Shown here one piece after another: positions 23,440 through 35,311 of a stretch of 64,000 bases of DNA. Position numbers and translations under genes: made by a program. Source of the DNA: Ailanthus altissimus (lineage: Eukaryota > Streptophyta > Magnoliopsida > Sapindales > Simaroubaceae); contig OX327704.1 in assembly GCA_946807835.1 (NCBI GenBank), positions 5,270,001-5,334,000 of the forward strand. Direction: 5' to 3'. Within the stretch, counting starts at the first letter, position 1, and each line of letters begins with the position of its first letter. The notes beneath the pieces are model-generated. The model ran no database searches. It was not told the DNA's origin and saw nothing but the letters and a program-made list of their open reading frames with translations.

Positions 23440-24573
23440 TGATGATAAAAGAAGTATTGTATAGGCAAGGCTTCTCTTACCCTTAAATGAGATGCTTGGG
23501 TCCACAAGAGGCAGATCGGGTTCTTAGAGAAATTCACGAAGGGATTTGTGGCAATCACTTGGGGACAGAAGCTCTAGCTTATAAGGTGTTTAGAACCAGC
23601 TACTATTGGGCAACTGCCCTCAAGATGCTACAAACCTAGTCAGACACTGTGATGCTTGTCAAAGATTTATTAACAAGATTCAAGCACCTGCCAAGGAGCT
23701 AACTACAATGAGTGGACCTTGGCCATTCGCTCAATGAGGCCTTGATTTAATAGAGCCCCTACCCCAAGAAAATAGATCTAAGTATGTGATTGTATTGTTA
23801 GACGACTTCACTAAATGGATTGAGGCCAAACCGCTATCAAAGATAACTGAGAAAAACATATCATATTTTATTTGGAGAAATGTAATATGCCAGTACCAAA
23901 TCCTCACACCATCATCACTGACCATGGGAAGCAGTTTGACAACAGTAGCTTCAAAAACGTCTACAAATAGTTAAGAGTACAACTACTATTCCCATCGCCA
24001 GCTCATCTCATGATAAATGAACAGGTAGAATCCTCCAATAAAGCGATTAAGAAGCTGTTCAAGAAGAAGTTTACTAAAAGAAATGGAGGATAGGTAGAAG
24101 AGCTTATTGAGGTACTCTGGGCATTGTGGATGACCAACTAGACTGCAACTGGCAAAACACTATTCTTATTGGCTTTTGGAGGTGAAGTAGTGATTCCCAC
24201 TAAGATCAAAACTTCAACGCACAGAGTATTGCACTTTTTCAAGACAATAAATAACGAGCTGATCAAGGGAAAACTGGATTTAATTAAACAGTTAAGAGAG
24301 AAGGCCTAGATCTAAGAAGCTGCCTACCAGTAGAAGGTCGTCGGATACTACAACAAGAGAGTCAAGGCAAAAGAATTCAGGAAAGGTGACTTGGTGCTAA
24401 GAAGAGTTATGCTGAATATAAAGAACCCGACAGATGGAGTCTTTGAACCAACCTGGGAAAGCTCGTACAAGGTCATCAAACACATTAAAGAAGCCTATGA
24501 GCTTGAAAAAGCATACGGATGGGTTGTACGAAAATCGTGGAATGCCAAGCTGCTAAAGAAATACAATTCTTAA
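23440..24573 (+). pseudogene. pol: Tat element integrase
   Basis: The zinc-binding region at about 23,540-23,680 ends with a CDACQRF-like segment in a shifted frame. In the core, VIVLLDDFTKWIEAKPLSK lies at about 23,785-23,845; TIITDHGKQFDN, with the second catalytic Asp, near 23,910-23,945; and EQVESSNKAIK, with the catalytic Glu, near 24,020-24,055. The C-terminal part (24391-24573) is open, contains FEPTWESSYKVIK, and ends at a natural stop. Several frameshifts and stops are present. Confidence 0.83.
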
Positions 24574-24743
24574 CTTTTTGTCTTTTATGCAATATTATGT
24601 AAGGACATTATTTCTAATAAAATCGTTATTTCCTTGCATGTATCTCTACGTGAATGACTATTCAGAATCTAGGACTAAATAATCGCAAACATCTGTAAAT
24701 TAAACAATGAAAAACTACCTCTAAACTTACACGCCGTAAAGGG
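24574..24743 (+). other. Tat 3' untranslated region, left of the Athila insertion
   Basis: Starts after the integrase stop. Its last bases (GTAAAGGG) resemble the phase of the tandem array that resumes at 36,839 (GTAAAAGGGCGGCACTC at 37513), which suggests Athila landed at the edge of the array. Confidence 0.5.
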
Positions 24744-26303
24744 TGATGTTTATGCTCAAAATGTAATATGGCTATCGCAGTATAGATTGAGGTGTCGATC
24801 CTATAAGGAATTTTTTGGCAAAATAAGTTAGTGAAATAAAAATATTAAATTAGTCACAACGAAGAAAATTAACTAATTGATTTATATGGATGAGATAAAA
24901 TTATATATGAATTAAAGGAGAAGTCTTATGATGATGAAAGCAAGGCTTTAAGAATCACAATTATGTTTCATAAATCTATTCTATACTTTAATTTAATGTT
25001 TATAACTCAATTAAAAGTTTCACATCCCAAATAATCAATTGGAAGATATGTAAAATATGGCACATTTGATAATATAAGTATTTGATATGACTAAACTCTT
25101 GACAAACATTAACACAAACCATGTTCATTTATACAAGTTATCTATGATCGATAATATATTATTTTGACAATATTGTAGTAAAAGATCAACTTGAATATCA
25201 AACAATTATTGTCTTTACATGTTATCTAAGATCGACAATATATCGATTGACAATATTGCAGTAAAAGTTTAACATGTAAAACAATATAACCAATAACAAT
25301 TACAATTCAACAAGAATCACATAAAGAAAACATGACTTAAAATATAAGAAACATGAGAATTTTAATCTCTGAAATATAAAAATAATAATAGATAAGAGTT
25401 TAGACACAAGCAAACTTACAAACATTTGTTGCTCTTAACAAAGAATCAAAGTTCAAAAGTAAATTTATTACACATAAAAGTTTATCTCTAGCCTTGCCAA
25501 GAACTTTAGCCTAACTTACAATGCATGGTAAAGAGAATTATATGACAAAATTGTAAAGCATTAAAAAATATACATTAGCCTCATAAGGGTGTCCTTATAT
25601 AGGCAATGAATAGAAACATATTTAGTATGACTTAATTCTTTAATAATTTAAGCCACCCATTTCTTCACCTAATTGCTGCACTTTTCTGACAATGGAAATC
25701 CTCAATATAGTCATTTTAGTCTCGATGAAAGTTGTATTATTTTATCTCTTCTTTCCATAGCCATAATGTTCATTCAATTTGGATGAGTATCCAATGCGAT
25801 ATGGACAATCAAATATATGTCAGATTTCAGCCAATAACCCTTTTTAATTTGCAATACAATTTGGTCCATGATAAAGATTTCTTTGGATTTTATTATCAAC
25901 ATAAAAGTTGTTGATAATTGAGTCAGTATTTTTCAGCTTTAAGAATCATACTGATTGGATATGTATTTTATGAAATACATGAGGTGGGTCAAGCTAAACG
26001 AAAGTTGTAATCCAGTTCTGTTGTATCCCATTTTTGGCCTATAAAATATTAGATTTGGCTTTTTAACTATTCTTCAAGTTTGTGTAAGATTGAGTCTTGT
26101 TTCTCTAGGTTAAAGAATTTCTTCATTTTGATTTCTACTTTGAGACTTATGTCTATTTTACTAAACCTGTGCAAAAAATATTCATTAATTACCATTTAAG
26201 GACAACACTTTATTTCAAGCTTAAAAATACAAAAATGCTAAAATTAGTGACATTAAATGGTGACTGAATCTCTTAACAAATATGTATTTTATTGTGCTCA
26301 TCA
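24744..26303 (-). repeat. Athila 3' LTR
   Basis: 1,560 bases. Near-identical by eye to 35312-36838, for example AAGATCAACTTGAATATCAA at 25182 and 35751, and GTGACATTAAATGGTGACTG at 26248 and 36782. Confidence 0.85.
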
Positions 26304-27529
26304 CAGCACCCAATCAGCTTATTTCTAGTATCTCGCAATTTAAGTATATATAGAATATGTAAAACTACCTAAGCATTTCAAACAAAAAGCCAGTTCAAGA
26401 TCACTATTGCTATTATGATTCTTTTAATTATAACTTTCAAAATTGTATGTGTGTGAACTAAACTGTAACCTTCTTACCATAAACCACAACATATATAGCC
26501 TTGAGAATTTTTCCAAGTAAAAGCCTCAACTCTATATCTTCACAAGTGTATGACTATTTAAAGGTTAGAATTTCTCTCATGGAGTTGGAAAACAGTTAAG
26601 CGCTCAAGAAAAAAGTCAATTTTAAGGACAGACATACAAACTAACATTAATCCAAAGATAGAAAAATCAATCGTTTAGAAATCAATCATTCTTTACACGC
26701 ACCAGCTTTAGAACTTCAATTGTCTTGTGTGAATAATACAAATATAACTTGGTGAGAAAATTGCTTTACAAAATTAATTATCTTCTAAATTTAAATAAAA
26801 ACTTTATTAAACTTAATTGATTCTTTTTTTTTATTTTATTTTTTATTTTTAAAAAAAATACAAGGAAGCATTAAAAAATTTAAATAAAAAAAATAGTTTC
26901 TCACCAAAATAAATTACATACAATTTGAAAATTCACTTTAAATCATCATTCAACTATGCAACCAACTTATTCCCTATTTTGAATAATATCAATCTAAACA
27001 AAAATTAATCAATTTAAAAGATCAATGAAAATTCATAAGCTCTTTTCTCAACTTTTTCACTTACTCACAAAAGATATGTGAGATTAAAAAAAATACTTAA
27101 ATATGAGAATTCTCTTGACTATATAAAATCGAATCATCTATCTTACCACAAGGCTTAGTATTATGCTCACAAATATTTTAAAAGTCATTCTTTAGTAACC
27201 TAAATAAAAACAGTGAGTTAAACTAAACAATTTTGAAATAATACATAAGTAGAAAAGTAATTTTTTTTATATAAGAATTAACAAAACTACATATAATAAA
27301 CAACAATGCATGAAATATAAAACAAAATAACAAGTTAATTAAAATACGTTTTAAAAGTTAGAGAAAAAAACTCTTTACTTTTGAATTCTTAATTTAATTC
27401 AACCTTGAATGAGTCTCAAGTGTTCAAAAATAAAGTCTTTACTCTACTATTTTAATCAAATAGGTATGTCGGACCCCATCAACTTTTTTTAATTTTATTT
27501 TTGGAATGCAAGATACAACTTATGTCTAC
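26304..27529 (-). other. Athila 3' spacer
   Basis: AT-rich sequence between the purine-rich motif and the 3' LTR. Homopolymer runs, no ORF above 60 codons on the element strand, no recognised motif. Confidence 0.5.
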
Positions 27530-27580
27530 TATCCTCTCCCCCAAACTAGATGAAACATTGTCCTCAATGTTTAAATAGAA
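27530..27580 (-). other. Athila internal purine-rich motif
   Basis: On the - strand this reads a GAGGACAATG word followed by TTTGGGGGAGAGGATAG. Athila elements commonly carry such a motif after the coding region, and it may serve as a secondary polypurine tract. It marks the downstream limit of the captured segment. Confidence 0.55.
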
Positions 27581-27703
27581 AGAGATAAAGTATAGAAGAC
27601 ATTACCTGAAATGCCAGTTATTTAAAAGAAACAAACCTAAGAGACACTTAAGCAAATATAAACTAAAATGATGATTATAATAAATAGAAAAAAAAAGAAA
27701 AAT

Positions 27704-28345
27704 TTACAAATGAAGTGTCAGATCTAGTTTTTGCTTGTTATAGCCCACTGACGAATTGATCTGAGTTATTACCAAGTCAGGTTCGTAGGTAATTGTCTAT
27801 AATTTGTCAATCAATTCATCCACATTGGTAGCAGAAACAAGGATTTGTCACGCTGAATGTGAAATAAAATTATATTCCATAGCTTGATCAAGAAAATAGA
27901 GTAAGTAATCAAAATAGTTATTAACATTCAACAAACCTATAAGTTTTTTGTGGATATTCAGTTGGGTCTAAGAGACAATTAGAAAATTTTCTTCCAAGGT
28001 ACCAAAATCACCCAGTAAAGCAATAAAAGTGTCTGTATAGTAAAGAATTCTAGCAATAAAAGCATGAATGAGACTCATAATTCTTCCCCTATTGTTTTCT
28101 CAGTTAGGTTTTCCATAGTTAAAGCTGTAGGAATAATACCTAAAACTTGAATTCCTCCTAAATGTGCAGTTATTGACACACACCTCATTAACCCAAAGCT
28201 ACCCCCTCCATATATCAAATGATTTTTTTTGCAGCTAATACTTTTTCCAGATTGTTTACTCCTCTACAAATACTTTATTTTTCCCAAGACTAGATCCACA
28301 AAATACATATATATTTTGGAATCGTCGAACTGGGGTTTCCTCCAT
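27704..28345 (-). pseudogene. LOG: LONELY GUY (LOG) pseudogene, intronless, inside Athila
   Basis: LOG proteins release active cytokinin bases from riboside 5'-monophosphates (phosphoribohydrolase) in the cytosol. The - strand from an ATG at 28345 reads METPV-like residues and RFQNIYVFCGSS. A GGGSFGLM loop follows near 28,190-28,212, then IQVLGIIP, then LGDFGTLEE at 27989-28015. The family motif there is PGGYGTLEE, so Pro and one Gly are altered. [18 protein letters not shown] and a C-terminal ILVSATNVDELI follow, with a stop at 27704-27706. The length, about 214 codons, is that of a complete LOG. Frameshifts lie between VFCGSS and GGGSFGLM and again near 28,070-28,080, and several codons are stops, including one at the conserved Trp before AQLGIHDKP. 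Plant LOG genes have several introns; none is seen, so this is a retrocopy. It cannot be functional. Confidence 0.88.
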
Positions 28346-28559
28346 ATCTACACTCTCATTTATCTTGATATATGAAAATGAGGTGCTATGTTTATAGAGT
28401 ACCAAATGATAACATTGATTTTGGTAACCCGATAGTTTGTCAAAAGAGATTTGAAAATAAAATGCAAAAATTCAAAGATAATGACCCACATGCATTATTT
28501 ATTCAAAATATTTGAATTTAAGATATATATATGAGTAGCCCTGCTATTTATAAAATAAA

Positions 28560-29220
28560 ATAAGTTTAAAATTAAGACACATGAATATGTATAGGTAGTT
28601 GTGATTATGGCTCACATCTTCCTCCAGTTTTACGTCCAGTAATGGCTTAAATGCACTTTATGGGTTCGGGATAAGCTTCTCATCCAATTTTTTTATAAAT
28701 TGCCAAATAGAGTCTTTTAGAGTCAGATTCTTGAGACTATATCGTTAATGTTCATTTTTGAATTTATTCCATAAATTAAGATGTGCACATTACACGAGCC
28801 CACAAGGATGTATCTCAAAAGTCAATAGGATATCATCTAAAGACTCTTTACTCAGTCTATCCTTAATGAACTAAATTTTATCTTCTTAATTTCTAGATGC
28901 AAATCCTAAAGAATGACAACTCTGATTACAATTCTAACGAGCACATTATAACATACTTGTATCCTTTTTGCTTTTTATCGTTTGGCATAAGAGCTTCTTC
29001 CAAGATTAGGTATAAAAGAAACAAAATCATTTGCAAACTCACCAGATAATTGAACCTTGGCTTCGATTAACTAACGAATATCCGCAGGAACATTCCACAA
29101 TATTAATAACCTTAGTCTTTCACACCGTGCTTTGTAAATCTTAAGTAGAGCATTTTGAGGCAATGAAGGAAATCATTTTTGAAGGTTGGCAAGAATGTGT
29201 TCTATTTTGAAAGAAAGGAA
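28560..29220 (-). pseudogene. Unrecognised coding-like remnant in Athila
   Basis: On the - strand, one frame reads as protein-like over about 200 codons with about six stops: it includes LPQNALLKIYKARCERLRLL, FANDFVSFIPNLG and DSIWQFIKKLDEKLIPNP. It lies between integrase and the LOG pseudogene. I do not recognise it. It could be the decayed env-like ORF of Athila or part of a second captured host gene. Confidence 0.35.
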
Positions 29221-30480
29221 AAAAAAAATGATGAATGCACGGTTTGAGGGACAGTTTTTAAGGAACTAAAAAATTGACTTTAATAGTCACGGACTACCAT
29301 ATCCAACACTTGACTGGGAAATAAAATCGCACATAAGAGAAAATAAAAAAAAGAAGAAAATAAAATAAAAAGTGAAAATATAAAATATGGTACAGAGAAA
29401 TTGATTTGCCCATCAGTGGGGTCCTTGATTTTGACAGTACCATTAGGAAAAATGTGCCTTACCACAAATAAACCAGTCTATCGAGATCTCAACTTTCTAA
29501 GGTGTAAATGCAATCAAGAATCATAAAGATAAACCCGTTGATTTGGCTCGAAGTGTTTCCTTTAGATTTGTTTGTCATGAGCTGATTTCATCTTGGCTTT
29601 GTAAATCTTGAAGTTGTCATATGCATCATTTCACAGCTATTTTATTTATGACAATTTTAACTTTCTTTGAAGACCTGTAGCACTCAAATCAAAGTTAAAG
29701 GTTTTGATAGCCCAATAAGTTTTATGCTCTTGCTCAATAGGTAAATGGCAAGCTTTCCCATAGACAAGTCGGTATAGAGACATTCCTAAGATGGTTTTGT
29801 ATGTAGTGCGATATGCCCATAATGCATCAGAAAAGCGTAGAGACCAATCTTTATAATTCGAGTTAACTGTCTTTTCTAAAATCTATTTAACCTCTCTATT
29901 TGCTAACTCGGCTTATCCATTTTTCTACGGATAGTATACAGTGAAAACTTTGTAAAGAACACCATACCTGTGCATGAAAGCCTCAAATTACAGAAATGTG
30001 TTCCTTGGTCACTAATGATAACACGTGGTGTACCATACCTAGATAACATATTTTCTTTTAAGAACTTTACCACAGTTGTGTTATCATTAGCACGACAAGG
30101 TATAGCCCCCACTTATTTTAATACATAGTCAACAACTAGAAGTATGTAAAGATAGCTAAAAGATGAGGAAAAATGACCCATAAAATTGATACCCCAATAA
30201 TCAAATATCTTGATAACAAGAATAGGGTTAAGAGGCATCATATGTCTTCGAGATACAGTACCTAACGTTTGACATCTTTCACAAGAACGATAAAAATTAT
30301 TAGTGTCTTTGAACAAAATGGGCCAGTAAATACCACATTATAAAATTTTTGCGACTGTCTTCTTCATAGAAAAATGACCGCCATAAGCAGCATTATGGCA
30401 AATATTTAAGACACTAGAAACTTCACTTTCAGGAATGCAACATCTCATAATTAGTCAGGAAAGTATTTGAAAAAATATGG
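29221..30480 (-). pseudogene. pol: Athila integrase
   Basis: Three open pieces on the - strand. 30113-30316 has SCERCQTLG (zinc-binding end) and MPLNPILVIKIFDYWGINFM. 29903-30112 has FLKENMLSRYGTPRVIISDQ with the second catalytic Asp. 29280-29465 has the C-terminal GTVKIKDPTDGQINFSV. The first catalytic Asp of the DDE triad, normally in WGIDFMG, is Asn here (codon at 30185-30187). The junction near 30,112 and the region between the last two pieces contain stops and frameshifts. Confidence 0.85.
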
Positions 30481-31900
30481 ACCATCCCAATAAAAATTAC
30501 ATACCTCAACTAAGAATTTACGCTTATCTTGTGCACTCTATTTAGATGAAACTTCTCTACAATCCAAATATTTTATGATATGTGCGTACCAAGGTACTTG
30601 GCTTACAATGAAAAGATGTTCATCAGGAAAGTCATCCCGAATAGGTGGAACATCAATAGAGTCAGTGAACTCAAGGTGGGATAAATGATTAGCAACGATA
30701 TTTTCAACGCCCTTCTTATCTTTAATGGTTAGATCAAATTCCTGCAAAATAAGAATCCATCTAATTAAATGGGCTTTAGCATTCTTCTTAGAAAGAAAGT
30801 ACTTAAGGGCCACGTGGTCAGTAAAAATAATAATAGGTGAACCAATTAAATAAGAATGAAATTTGTCTAAGGCAAAAACAACAGCTAATAGTTCTTTTTC
30901 AGTAGTAGTGTAATTCATTTAAGCATCATTCAAAATCCTACTAGCATAATAGACAACAAAAGGTTTCCCCTCCCTTCATTGCCAAAGAACTGCTTATACA
31001 ACATAATTACTCGCGTCATACATAATCTTGAATGAAAGGTTCCAATCCTGTGATTGCATGATAGAAGTGGTAGTAAGTTTGGCAAAGAGTATTTGGAATG
31101 CATCCTCACACTTTTGTGCCCATATAAATTCAACATTTTTTAGTAGAAGGTTACATAATGGTCTAAATATGACAGAAATTTTTTATATAAACCTTCTGTA
31201 AAAACCAACGCATCTAAAAAAAGATAGAACATCTTTTACCCCTTTGGGTGTTGGTAATTTGGAGATTAATTCAATTTTGGCCTTGTCAACCTCTATCCCT
31301 CTTTCAAATACAATATGCCCCAAAAACATTCCCGAAGATACCATGAAATAACATTTCTCCCTGTTTAGCACAAGTCTTTTTTCTTCACACCAACTCAAAA
31401 CAGTTTTTAAGTTAAGTAGACATAAATAAAAAAAATCACCAAAAATAGTCAAATCATCCATATAAACTTCCATGCATTTTTTAACCATATCAGAGAAAAT
31501 ACTCAACATACAACTTTGAAAAATAACCGGTGCATTACATAATCCAAATGGCATTCTACAAAAAGCATAAGTACCAAAAGGGCACGTAAAAGTGTTTTTT
31601 TCTTTATCTTCTATAGCTATCTCAATCTGGTAATACCCACCAAGAAAGCAATAAAAGGGATGTCCAGCTACACGTCCTAAATTTGGTCAATAAAAGGCAA
31701 TGGAAAATAGTCTTTCTTAGTAGCTGTGTTTAGCTTTCTATAATTAATGCACATTTGCCAACCATTTACTACCCTAGTTGGAACAGGTATCCTATTCTCA
31801 TTTTCCATAACAGTAACCCCAGATTTCTTAAGAACTACTTGAGTTGGACTTACCCATTAACTATAAAAAATTGGGTAGATTATACATGCATCTAATAGTT
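30481..31900 (-). pseudogene. pol: Athila reverse transcriptase and RNase H
   Basis: 31183-31554 is an open RT segment: MPFGLCNAP, then MEVYMDDLTIFGDF with an intact YMDD, FLGHIVFERGIEVDKAKIEL and a GFYRRFI end. 30538-30918 is an open RNase H segment: MNYTTTEKELLAVVFALDKF, FTDHVALKYFL, and ANHLSHLEF at its end. Frame changes near 30,925-31,180 join them imperfectly, and the N-terminal RT lies in broken frames at 31,560-31,900. The sequence is close to the Athila consensus, so this insertion is probably younger than the Copia-1 pol. Confidence 0.88.
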
Positions 31901-32532
31901 TCAAGACCTCTTTCTTTACTGCTTCTTTCATTGTTAGGTTAAGTCTTCTTTGAGGGTCTCTATGGGGTTGGGAATCTTCCTCTAAATAAATTCTATGAGA
32001 GCAGACTTATGTTCTTTAATATCATCTATAGTCCAACCTAGTGCAGACTTATGTTCTTTTAACAATTTTATCAATTTTTCCTCTTATTTAGCACTAAGTT
32101 CAAAAGAAATGATGATAGGAAATGTATCACCTGGTCTCAAGAATACATGTTTCAATCCTTTGGCCAGTGGAAAAAGTTTAACTTGTGATGTCTCAAGGTT
32201 TGATGGTTTCGATTTCTCCCTTTCTCGTGGCAACTCTTCAAAGTATGGCTGTTAAAATCGAGTCCCTTTATCCTGTGAGTCAAAAATATTAAACATATCA
32301 ATTATTTCATCAGGATAATGCAATTTTCAAAATTAAATTTAAGAAGGTTTTCTAAAGAATCAGAGCCATGGGTTTTTTAAGCTTTCTCCGCTACAAGTAT
32401 GTCTATCATATATATGAATGATAGCATTCGTCTTCCTCTCATGGTTGCTTATCAATATGAAAAATATTTACTTCAAGAGTTATATTCCTAAAAGATAACT
32501 TCATTAGATCATTTCTGTAATTAATAAGAGCA

Positions 32533-32799
32533 TTAGCAGTGGTAAGAAAAAGGTATCCCTAAAATAAAAGAGATTTTGGACTCTATGTTAACCACAGAAT
32601 GAGTATTTAAAACAAGAAAATCAACAAGGTAGTAAAATTTATCAATTTGTAACGAAACATCTTCTACTATTCCCCATGGTTTCTTGATTGATCTATCAGC
32701 TAATTGTAGGACTACAAATGTAGGTTTAATCTCACTAAGTTCTAATTGTAAGTAAATATAATAGGGCATTAAATTTACACTTGCTTCTAAGTTTAACAA
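32533..32799 (-). pseudogene. pol: Athila aspartic protease
   Basis: Open 88-codon segment: MLNLEASVNLMPYYIYLQLE (the family has DLGAS(I/V)NLMP, so the catalytic Asp is changed to Asn-Leu-Glu context), then FVVLQLADRSIKKPWGIVED, FLVLNTHSV and a final ILGIPF flap-like strand. Typical Athila protease spacing, located between gag and RT. Confidence 0.78.
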
Positions 32800-32809
32800 A
32801 GTTTGACCA

Positions 32810-34560
32810 AACTCATGTGTCCCAATTTAGCAGGAGATTATGGGACATCCTGGGTATTTATACTTGGGTGGTGTCTTTTGTTCAATCACTGTACTTACCT
32901 GTTCTGTCAAAAATGCAGTTTTCTTTACATGGTACTTTTTTATAGTGCACAGATCTTTAATGACTTTGGCATAAGTTGGAACCTGTTTAATCAAATGTAA
33001 CAATGGAAGATTAATCTTAACTTGTTTCAAATGTTCTAAAATTTCACCTTGAATTTCTGAATTTTTCCTAACATATTGAAGAGCTTGGGGAAAAAGCACT
33101 GGATTGAAAACTTATTTTCGGACTGTGGCCTCTTTTTCAAGAGGAGCGACTTTACTACTAGTAGATGTATTGGTTAGAGAAGTAGGTTCGCTCACAATCT
33201 TGAGATTTTGACTTCGTTGAGATTTTGTGCAACAAAAGTAGAAGCTCGTGCCATTAATTTCCTTTTTGGAATGGATTGAGGTTGAGATGAAAACTTACCT
33301 CGCTCTTATACAATTAAAGCACTGATCAACTTGGTGCTTTGACTCTTGATTTCTTTATTTTTGTCTACCATCTGAATAAGAACCATTTCAAAATTTTTAT
33401 TAGTCTTATTTTATGCCTCTATAAATACTTGTAACGTATCTTCTAAAGGACTCCTAGTTGGTTGAACATTATATTGAGGTGCACTATAAGACTTGAGTGC
33501 TTGTTGTTCTTGTTTCCAATGGTTGTTGGCTTGTTGGTCAGATTTTCAATGGAAGTTTGGGTGATTTTTTCAGCCAGGATTATAGGTTTCAGAGTATGGT
33601 GAATAAGGCATCTTGTACATCTCTAGGGTATTATATTTTTTTCTCATATATCCCTCTCATCTCACTATAAGCGGAACAATCCTAAGCTAAGTATTTCACT
33701 TCTCCACAGAAAACACTGACATCGTGTGACTCAACCCTAGCAACCATATATGTGACCCTTATATGTTTAGTTTTCAAGCTTTCTAATTCCCTAGTTAAGA
33801 CTTCTAACTGGGCTTTAAGGCTATCTTTTTCCCTGAGATAGAAAACTCACTAGGTTGTAGCCTATTTGTGCTTTCAGTAGTGCTAGGTCCAGTCTATATA
33901 TGGGCTTTTTCATCTAAGTCATCAAAGAATTCTATGGCTTCCTTAGGATCTTTGTGAAGGAACTCCCCATTACACATTAGCTTAACAAATTAACACTTTC
34001 TAATTATAAGTCCATCATAAAAATAGTAAATAAGTGCCAATTTTCATGCCCATGGTAAGGGCACAGATTTAACAACTCTTTAAACCTTTCCTAAGGTTGA
34101 TACAAGGTTTCATTGTGTTTTTGGGAGAAGGAAGAAATTTGTCTTTTTAGGTCTTTTGTTTTGTGTTATGGAAAGTATTTATTGAAAAATGCTTGGGGTC
34201 ATTTCTGCCCAAGTTCCTATAGGCCTCAGCTTCAAAAAGTATAGCCAACTCTTTACTTTGTCTTTCAGAGAAAAAGGAAAAAATTTAAACCTAACAATGT
34301 TTATGGCTTCGGTTGGCTATGAAAGGTGGCCACTACCTCTTCAAATTTTCTAACATGTAAATATAGATTTCATTATCTAGATTATGAAAAAATTGATCAT
34401 TCTAGGTTTAAAATCTAAATATGGTGTGTTAGGTGGAAATATAATGCATGATGGCGTGGCTGTGTGAGTAAGATGAAATTAATCTTTTAAAGTTCTAACG
34501 AGGTTATTCTTATGTTGGCTCATTGTGTTGAAATTACAAGATGAATTAGACGGCGAATTC
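32810..34560 (-). pseudogene. gag: Athila gag remnant
   Basis: On the - strand from about 34,560 down. A broken core gag domain lies at 33,900-34,330 (an IYYFYDGLI-like and a FLHKDPKEAIEFFDDLDEKA-like segment near 33,905-34,040 are typical of the Athila gag C-terminal core). A zinc-knuckle-like region follows near 33,650-33,720 and a spacer with 32827-33099 open. Many stops. Called from these segments and from its place between leader and protease. Confidence 0.65.
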
Positions 34561-34639
34561 TCTTCCTTTACAAATTACGGTGGTGGTTCTAGTTCTACTT
34601 CTCTCACAAATCTTTCTTGTTTGTCTCTAAGTCGATGTA

Positions 34640-35270
34640 TACATCCTATAATTTTTTTTTAGTTTTTTTTAAACCTTTTTTTTAATGAAAGAAATTCTCA
34701 AGGAAAAATTAAGAAGTAAACAAAAGAAAAAAAAAAGAGTTAAGTAGTAAAACCAACCATAAAATATAAAAATAAAGTACAATAAATAAATAAAAGAAAA
34801 TAAACTGTAAAGTACAATAAATAAATAAAAAATAAACTATAAAGTATAATAAATAAAGAAAATAAAATAAAACACAATAAATAAATAAAAGAAAATAAAC
34901 TGTAAAGTACGATAAATAAATAAAACTAAGTTAGGTAGTAGAACCAACCATAATAAATTAAAGAGGAAAATAAAATACAACAAATTAATAAAAAGAGCTA
35001 AACTGTAAAGTACAATAATTAAATACAAGAAAATAAACAACAAATAAATAAAAGAAAATAAATAGCAAATAAAAAATAAACTGAAAAATACAACAAATAA
35101 AAAAAGAAAATAAACTGAGTTAGGTGGTGGAACCAACTATGTAAAATTAAATAAAAATATAAGAAGATAACAAAATACGTTAGGTGGTAAAACCAACAAT
35201 GAACAATAAAATAAATTATAACAAAGAAAATAAATGTACAAAGTTACCGCTTTAATATTGATAAACGCAA
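34640..35270 (-). repeat. Athila leader, AT-rich tandem repeats
   Basis: Repeats built on AATAAATAAATAAAAGAAAA and TAAACTGTAAAGTACAATAA words, plus four copies of a GTTAGGTGGTAAAACCAAC word (34738, 34929, 35118, 35180). The last has dyad symmetry (GTTRGGT...ACCAAC) and could form small hairpins. Frames that appear open here are low-complexity artefacts. Confidence 0.7.
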
Positions 35271-35290
35271 CCTATTTTTACTTAGTGTGC

Positions 35291-35310
35291 CTCCTTAGCA
35301 ACGGCACTAA
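35291..35310 (-). other. Athila primer-binding site
   Basis: The - strand reads TTAGTGCCGTTGCTAAGGAG, close to the TGGTGCCGTTGCCGGGGA site used by Athila and Ogre-type elements. It abuts the 5' LTR. Confidence 0.75.
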
Positions 35311-35311
35311 A

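Noticed and set aside
34837..35136. 99-codon Phe/Leu/Ile-rich frame on the - strand, looks like a membrane protein
   Set aside because: It is the translation of an A/T tandem repeat in the Athila leader; composition alone explains it.
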